In this document: in pieces, positions 6,954 through 10,236 of the stretch
How positions within the stretch are numbered: the first letter of the stretch is position 1
Layout: each line of letters begins with the position of its first letter
NCBI GenBank assembly: GCA_027080545.1
Contig: JALWRV010000445.1
Coordinates: 1-10,236, forward strand
DNA: 10,236 nt
Reading direction: 5' to 3'
Origin: Parvularculaceae bacterium
GTDB taxonomy: Bacteria; Pseudomonadota; Alphaproteobacteria; Caulobacterales; Parvularculaceae
Program-made: the position numbers and the translations under genes
The notes under the pieces: model-generated
The model's input: only the letters and a program-made list of their open reading frames with translations
The model's database searches: none
Told to the model about the DNA's origin: nothing

Positions 6954-7406
6954 TTAAGATGCTTGCTCAGGGATAGATGTTTGCTCAGGCACAGCGTCCT
7001 TTTTGCGGTTTCCGCGCTGTATCAGCATGATAATGGCAACAGCCAAGAGGGCTGGACCAAGCAGGGTGCCCAGAGTGAAAAACAAGCCCACGGCAACACC
7101 TCCGGCGGCCAAAAGCAACGCGATAACGGTCGCAGCAAGGCCGATGATCAGAGCAATCAGACCGCCAATGATCGCAATCGCGGTACCAATTATGGCCAGA
7201 AGAACGCCGCCGACCACCTCCCAAGGCTGCAATTGGTCAATTGTGTGGCCATTGATGGAAACATGCTCGCCACCATATTGATAAACCCACCATGTGCCAA
7301 AGGCGACGAGTGCGAGAACAAGAAGGGTCGCGTTGCGCCAGACATGGGATGTCTTTTTAGGGGGTATTGAGGTGGGGACATTATTGTCAGATTCAGAAAT
7401 AGACAT
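6954..7406 (-). CDS. Small glycine-rich membrane protein, function unknown
   Basis: I do not recognise this 150-residue protein. Residues 1-23 are polar, about 24-43 form one transmembrane helix (TLLVLALVAFGTWWVYQY), 44-66 form a short polar loop (GGEHVSINGHTIDQLQPWE), and 67-130 are almost wholly hydrophobic and rich in Gly, Ala, Ile and Leu, enough for two or three helices. The polar tail repeats PEQTS/PEQAS. The start at 7404-7406 is chosen because GGAGA (7416-7412) sits 5 nt upstream; a further ATG at 7427 has no comparable site. It separates nadD from rsfS, which are commonly close neighbours, and has a candidate promoter of its own. It is probably an inner-membrane protein. The phase-consistent, well-expressed look of its start argues that it is a real gene rather than a chance frame. 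Confidence 0.75.
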   Translation of the reverse strand: MSISESDNNVPTSIPPKKTSHVWRNATLLVLALVAFGTWWVYQYGGEHVSINGHTIDQLQPWEVVGGVLLAIIGTAIAIIGGLIALIIGLAATVIALLLAAGGVAVGLFFTLGTLLGPALLAVAIIMLIQRGNRKKDAVPEQTSIPEQAS

Positions 7407-7427
7407 GATCTTCTCCATGGGTCGCAA

Positions 7428-7479
7428 AAGCTGCCGCTGGCTTTCCCCAACGCGGTCTCAGACGGGACCAACGCAGCTT
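7428..7479 (-). promoter_or_regulatory. Possible 5'-UTR stem upstream of the membrane-protein gene
   Basis: Read on the minus strand, AAGCTGC (7479-7473) and GCAGCTT (7434-7428) are perfect 7-bp complements enclosing 38 nt, which themselves contain GGTC/GACC complements. The structure would end 11 nt before the ribosome site at 7416-7412, so it could influence translation. It matches no riboswitch class I know, and a 7-bp stem with a long loop may be chance. Confidence 0.25.
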
Positions 7480-7504
7480 GATTTAATTTGACCCCGGAAC
7501 GCAA

Positions 7505-7533
7505 ACCTTATCGTTTATCGATAATAATGTCAA
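7505..7533 (-). promoter_or_regulatory. Candidate promoter with overlapping inverted repeat (operator) for the membrane-protein gene
   Basis: On the minus strand a perfect -35 box TTGACA (7533-7528) is followed by a 17-nt spacer and a weak -10 box TAAGGT (7510-7505). A perfect inverted repeat TTATCG-N5-CGATAA (7524-7508) lies in the spacer and overlaps the -10, where a repressor would block polymerase. The start codon is about 100 nt downstream. The -35 and spacing are strong; the -10 matches only 3 of 6 positions. Confidence 0.45.
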
Positions 7534-7662
7534 GCCAGATCGGGCCCATCAAGCAATGATATAGGCTCTGGTCGACACAATAATTTGATAGGCCGACAAA
7601 AAACAATCACCCCATATCGGACAAGAGTTGGGTTAAACGCTTCAGTGACAACAGCACGCTTA

Positions 7663-8316
7663 TCATGGTGTCAAAACCCCTTCGGTGAGCCAGCTTGGAT
7701 TGTTTTGGCGCAATTGGGTTGAGGAGGTTGGGTTTTGGGTCTCCCGGATAAAGCCCCAGGCGGGGGGGGCTTGAAGAGCTAGGCGGCGCAGGCGACGCCC
7801 CGCAAGACGTCTATGGGCAAAGGCGCGGCTCGCCGGAGACCGAAGCGCCCGCGCTCCATAGCCCGGCCGATTGAAGACGGCGATGGGCAGCATATCAAAA
7901 ATGGCCTGCCAGTTTTTCCAAGTGTGAAAACTTGCCAGATTATCGGCCCCCATAAGCCAGACAAAATGTACCTCCGGCCAAGCCTGTTTCAGGGCTTCGA
8001 TGGTATGGAAAGAATATTGAGTGCCTGCATGTTGCTCAAAATCGCTAATATGGATGCGCGGGTGATGAGCTAGCGTTACGCTGGCTTTTAAGCGGGCCTC
8101 ATAGGCGGCATAATCTTCAGGCCTTTTCTGTGGATTGGCGGGGCTGACCAGCCACCAGATCTGGTCAAGGGATAGGGCCTTGAAAGCAGCCAGCGATAGG
8201 GCCCGGTGGCCAGAATGGGGTGGGTTAAAGGATCCCCCCAACAGGCCAATGCGGGCCTCTTGACGGGTAAGCGGTGTGGGGTTTTCCCGTAAAGAGAGGG
8301 GGGCTTGAAAATCCAT
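7663..8316 (-). CDS. nadD: Nicotinate-nucleotide adenylyltransferase
   Basis: 217 residues, usual length for NadD, which joins ATP and nicotinate mononucleotide to form deamido-NAD, the penultimate step of NAD synthesis in the cytosol. The nucleotidyltransferase signature GGSFNPPHSGH is at residues 27-37 (the HxGH histidines bind ATP phosphates), the substrate-loop region MGADNLASFHTWKNW at 122-136, and the second ATP motif SSTQLR at 198-203 (ISSTxxR in relatives). About 20 residues precede the first strand (RIGLLGGSF), as is common in Alphaproteobacteria. The ATG has AAAGG only 1-2 nt upstream, too close for a good ribosome site, so initiation may be leaderless or weak. It is first in the minus-strand block and divergent from the epimerase gene. 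The usual upstream neighbours (obgE, proB, proA) are not here. Confidence 0.94.
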   Translation of the reverse strand: MDFQAPLSLRENPTPLTRQEARIGLLGGSFNPPHSGHRALSLAAFKALSLDQIWWLVSPANPQKRPEDYAAYEARLKASVTLAHHPRIHISDFEQHAGTQYSFHTIEALKQAWPEVHFVWLMGADNLASFHTWKNWQAIFDMLPIAVFNRPGYGARALRSPASRAFAHRRLAGRRLRRLALQAPPAWGFIRETQNPTSSTQLRQNNPSWLTEGVLTP

Positions 8317-8441
8317 ACCTTTTATTGACGTAAATTAGTCTATCGGTCAAAAGCAAGCTCTAAGTTCTTCAATCTGAGATGTCTGATGGCTATCAGTTGA
8401 TGGGATGGCTGGCGAACCGGTATTTGAAGCGGAGTGAAAAT
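8317..8441. promoter_or_regulatory. Divergent intergenic region between nadD and the epimerase gene
   Basis: These 125 bp must hold promoters for both directions unless the genes are read from further away. On the minus strand TTGACC (8350-8345), a 17-nt spacer and CAATAA (8327-8322) form a possible nadD promoter whose start point would fall near the ATG itself. On the plus strand TTGACG (8325-8330) has no convincing -10 partner. The TTGAC/GTCAA arms (8325-8329 and 8346-8350) form a loose inverted repeat. GGAG (8431-8434) is the ribosome site that sets the epimerase start. Confidence 0.3.
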
Positions 8442-9428
8442 GTGACCATATTGGTAACAGGGGCGGCGGGGTTTATCGGCCATCGTGTCACGCAAGCCCT
8501 TTTAGAGCGCGGCGAACAGGTGGTTGGGGTTGATAATCTCAATGATTATTATGATCCGCGCCTCAAACAAATGCGTTTGGACCCGTTGCTAAAAGAAAAC
8601 GGATTTCGCTTTTTCCAGCTCGATATTGCCAATGCCACCGCGCTAACCGAAGCCCTTGAAGACATTAAAATTACCCGCATCATTCATTTGGCCGCACAGG
8701 CTGGGGTGCGCTATTCGATTGAAAATCCGGCCTCTTACACGGCGTCCAATCTCATAGGCACCGCAAATATTTTGGAATTAGCGCGGCGCTTTCAATGCAC
8801 CAACACGCTTTATGCCTCTTCTTCTTCCGTTTATGGGGGCAATACAAAAGTGCCCTTCGTGGAAACCGACATGACCGATGATCCGGTCTCCTATTATGGC
8901 GCCACCAAAAAATCCAACGAGTTGATGGCCAACGCCTATGCGCGCCTATATAAGTTTCCCCTGACAGGATTGCGTTTCTTCACCGTATACGGAGAAATGG
9001 GACGCCCAGATATGGCCTATTGGCTGTTTGCCGATGCTATGCGCGAAGGCCGACCGATTAAAATTTTTAATCAAGGCAAGATGAGCCGAGATTTCACTTA
9101 CATATCCGATATTGTGGATGGGGTTTTAGCGGCCCTTGATCGCCCTGTTGACCGTTTGGATGGCCTTAGCCACCCGCATCGGGTTTATAATTTGGGCAAC
9201 GATAATCCCGAACAATTGATGGATTTGGTGGGGGGCATGGAAAAGGCCATGGGGATGGAAGCGCAAAAAACCTATTTGCCCATGCAGCAGGGGGATGTAG
9301 AGCGCACATGGGCGAATATTGATCGCGCCCGTAAAGAGTTGGATTATGCACCAAAAATCAGCCTAGCAGAAGGGCTGGATCGCTTTGGCAAATGGTATCG
9401 GGATATTTGGGTAAGGGCGATTAGCTAA
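8442..9428 (+). CDS. UDP-glucuronate 4-epimerase (extended SDR family)
   Basis: 328-residue extended short-chain dehydrogenase that interconverts UDP-glucuronate and UDP-galacturonate using bound NAD. From the chosen GTG start, the Rossmann motif TGAAGFIG is at 6-13, NLNDYYDPRLKQMRL at 32-46 is a hallmark of this subgroup, a serine cluster (ASSSSVYG, about 125-132) and Tyr152/Lys156 in YYGATKK give the catalytic set, and RFFTVYGEMGRPDMAYWLF with KIFNQGKMSRDFTYISDIVDG matches UDP-glucuronate 4-epimerases (LpsL/Cap1J type). The GTG at 8442 has GGAG with 7-nt spacing and gives the family N-terminus (TILVTGAAGFIG); the in-frame ATG at 8379 would add 21 unrelated residues. UDP-glucose 4-epimerase is less likely given the motifs. 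The convergent neighbour makes its presumed substrate. Confidence 0.9.
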   Translation: MTILVTGAAGFIGHRVTQALLERGEQVVGVDNLNDYYDPRLKQMRLDPLLKENGFRFFQLDIANATALTEALEDIKITRIIHLAAQAGVRYSIENPASYTASNLIGTANILELARRFQCTNTLYASSSSVYGGNTKVPFVETDMTDDPVSYYGATKKSNELMANAYARLYKFPLTGLRFFTVYGEMGRPDMAYWLFADAMREGRPIKIFNQGKMSRDFTYISDIVDGVLAALDRPVDRLDGLSHPHRVYNLGNDNPEQLMDLVGGMEKAMGMEAQKTYLPMQQGDVERTWANIDRARKELDYAPKISLAEGLDRFGKWYRDIWVRAIS

Positions 9429-9431
9429 TCT

Positions 9432-10236
9432 TTATCGTTGAGACGGCGATGGCCGACCAATGGAATGATAATCAATGCCATCACTGGCCATGAAGACCGG
9501 ATCATAAATATTGCGCAAATCCACCAATATGGGTTGTTTCAGCAAGGCCTTTATTTTGTCATTGGACAGGGCGCGATATTCATCCCATTCGGTAATGATC
9601 ACGGCGCAATCGGCCCCTTCCATGGCTTCATAGGGGCTTTCGCAATAATCAATGCTGTCACCAAAATGTTTGCGGGCTTCTTCGGTTCCAACCGGGTCGT
9701 GTGCGCGCACTTTTGCCCCGCCTTTAAGCAACATGGGGATAATGTCCAAGGATGGTGAATCGCGCATATCATCAGTGTTGGGTTTGAAGGTCAGCCCCAA
9801 AACAGCGACGCTTTTATTTTCCAGCGATCCGTCCAGAATGGTGGCAACGCGTTCGGCCATGGCCTTTTTGCGGGCATCATTGATCTCGACCACGGCTTCG
9901 ACGATTTTGGTCGGGGTATTAAATTGTTGTGCGGTGCGCACCAAGGCCAGCGTGTCTTTGGGAAAACAAGACCCCCCATAGCCCGGCCCCGCATGCAAGA
10001 ACTTGCCGCCAATACGCCCATCAAGGCCAATGCCCTTGGCCACATCCTGCACATTTGCTCCAACTTTTTCGCAAATATCAGCCATTTCGTTGATGAAGGT
10101 GATCTTGGTTGCCAAAAAAGCATTGGCGGCATATTTGGTCAGCTCTGAAGTGGTGCGATTGGTAAAGACGATGGGGGTTTCGGACAGAAATAGCGGCCGG
10201 TATAGCTCGGTGATGAGTTGCTCGGCCCGCCCATCT
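9432..10236 (-). CDS. UDP-glucose 6-dehydrogenase, C-terminal part (5' end outside window)
   Basis: Oxidises UDP-glucose to UDP-glucuronate with two NAD. The visible reading frame continues to the right edge without a start (first full codons read DGRAEQLITELYRPLF), so the N-terminal Rossmann domain lies outside. The central helix ELTKYAANAFLATKITFINEMA carries the conserved catalytic lysine and the asparagine; GPGYGGSCFPKDT holds the nucleophilic cysteine; the C-terminal UDP-binding domain contains VAVLGLTFKPNTDDMRDSPS and ends with VDLRNIYDP. About 268 residues are seen, consistent with the last 60 percent of a roughly 435-residue enzyme. The stop codon is 3 bp from that of the epimerase on the other strand. 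GDP-mannose dehydrogenase is a related alternative, but the FKPNTDDMRDSPS and EWDEYR signatures favour UDP-glucose dehydrogenase. Confidence 0.93.
   Translation of the reverse strand, partial: DGRAEQLITELYRPLFLSETPIVFTNRTTSELTKYAANAFLATKITFINEMADICEKVGANVQDVAKGIGLDGRIGGKFLHAGPGYGGSCFPKDTLALVRTAQQFNTPTKIVEAVVEINDARKKAMAERVATILDGSLENKSVAVLGLTFKPNTDDMRDSPSLDIIPMLLKGGAKVRAHDPVGTEEARKHFGDSIDYCESPYEAMEGADCAVIITEWDEYRALSNDKIKALLKQPILVDLRNIYDPVFMASDGIDYHSIGRPSPSQR

Noticed and set aside
7575..7662. Possible intrinsic terminator after nadD near the T-run read on the minus strand
   Set aside because: There is a run of six T on the minus strand, but I found no stable stem immediately before it.
8395..8426. 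TTGATG - 18 nt - TATTTG as an epimerase promoter
   Set aside because: Both boxes are weak, and transcription would start at about the GGAG ribosome site, leaving it non-functional.
8379..8441. ATG at 8379 as the epimerase start
   Set aside because: No ribosome site precedes it and the 21 extra residues do not fit the family, whereas GTG at 8442 has GGAG at 7-nt spacing and begins right at the Rossmann strand.
1..10236. Defence system, mobile element, CRISPR array or biosynthetic cluster
   Set aside because: No transposase, integrase, nuclease, toxin-antitoxin pair, spaced repeats or synthase genes are visible; all sizeable genes except two fit known housekeeping or envelope families.

Overview
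The window is an ordinary chromosomal stretch of an alphaproteobacterium with moderate GC. The best lineage evidence is the conserved minus-strand block nadD - rsfS - rlmH - envC-like - ctpA, an order typical of Alphaproteobacteria, together with an Aas-type AMP-binding protein resembling the C-terminal part of alphaproteobacterial MFS/PlsC/AMP-binding fusions. I cannot name the order or genus from the sequence alone.

Layout. (1) 1-1732, plus strand: the C-terminal part of an acyl-ACP/acyl-CoA synthetase. Its reading frame is open to the left edge, so its true start is outside. (2) 1776-2663, minus strand: a stand-alone ATP-grasp ligase of unknown substrate, separated from the next gene by a clear intrinsic terminator at 2694-2725. 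(3) 2749-8316, minus strand: ctpA (carboxy-terminal processing protease), an EnvC-like murein hydrolase activator, rlmH (23S rRNA methyltransferase), rsfS (ribosome silencing factor with a long lysine-rich N-terminal extension), a small glycine-rich membrane protein of unknown function, and nadD (nicotinate mononucleotide adenylyltransferase). (4) 8442-9428, plus strand: a UDP-glucuronate 4-epimerase. It converges, with only 3 bp between stop codons, on (5) the 3' part of a UDP-glucose 6-dehydrogenase gene on the minus strand, which runs off the right edge.

How the genes work together. The block links NAD synthesis, ribosome maturation and silencing, and septal peptidoglycan processing. The right end encodes two successive steps of nucleotide-sugar synthesis: UDP-glucose to UDP-glucuronate to UDP-galacturonate, precursors for LPS, capsule or exopolysaccharide. 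The left end encodes phospholipid acyl-chain re-activation. Most of the window therefore serves the envelope and the ribosome.

I see no rRNA, tRNA, CRISPR array, insertion sequence or prophage gene. I do not find an undescribed multi-gene system. The items most worth a second look are: the RsfS extension, with its 15-nt-periodic A-tracts and uncertain start; a 73-nt nested inverted repeat just upstream of rsfS; the small membrane-protein gene inserted between nadD and rsfS, with a candidate promoter and operator of its own; and the orphan ATP-grasp gene.
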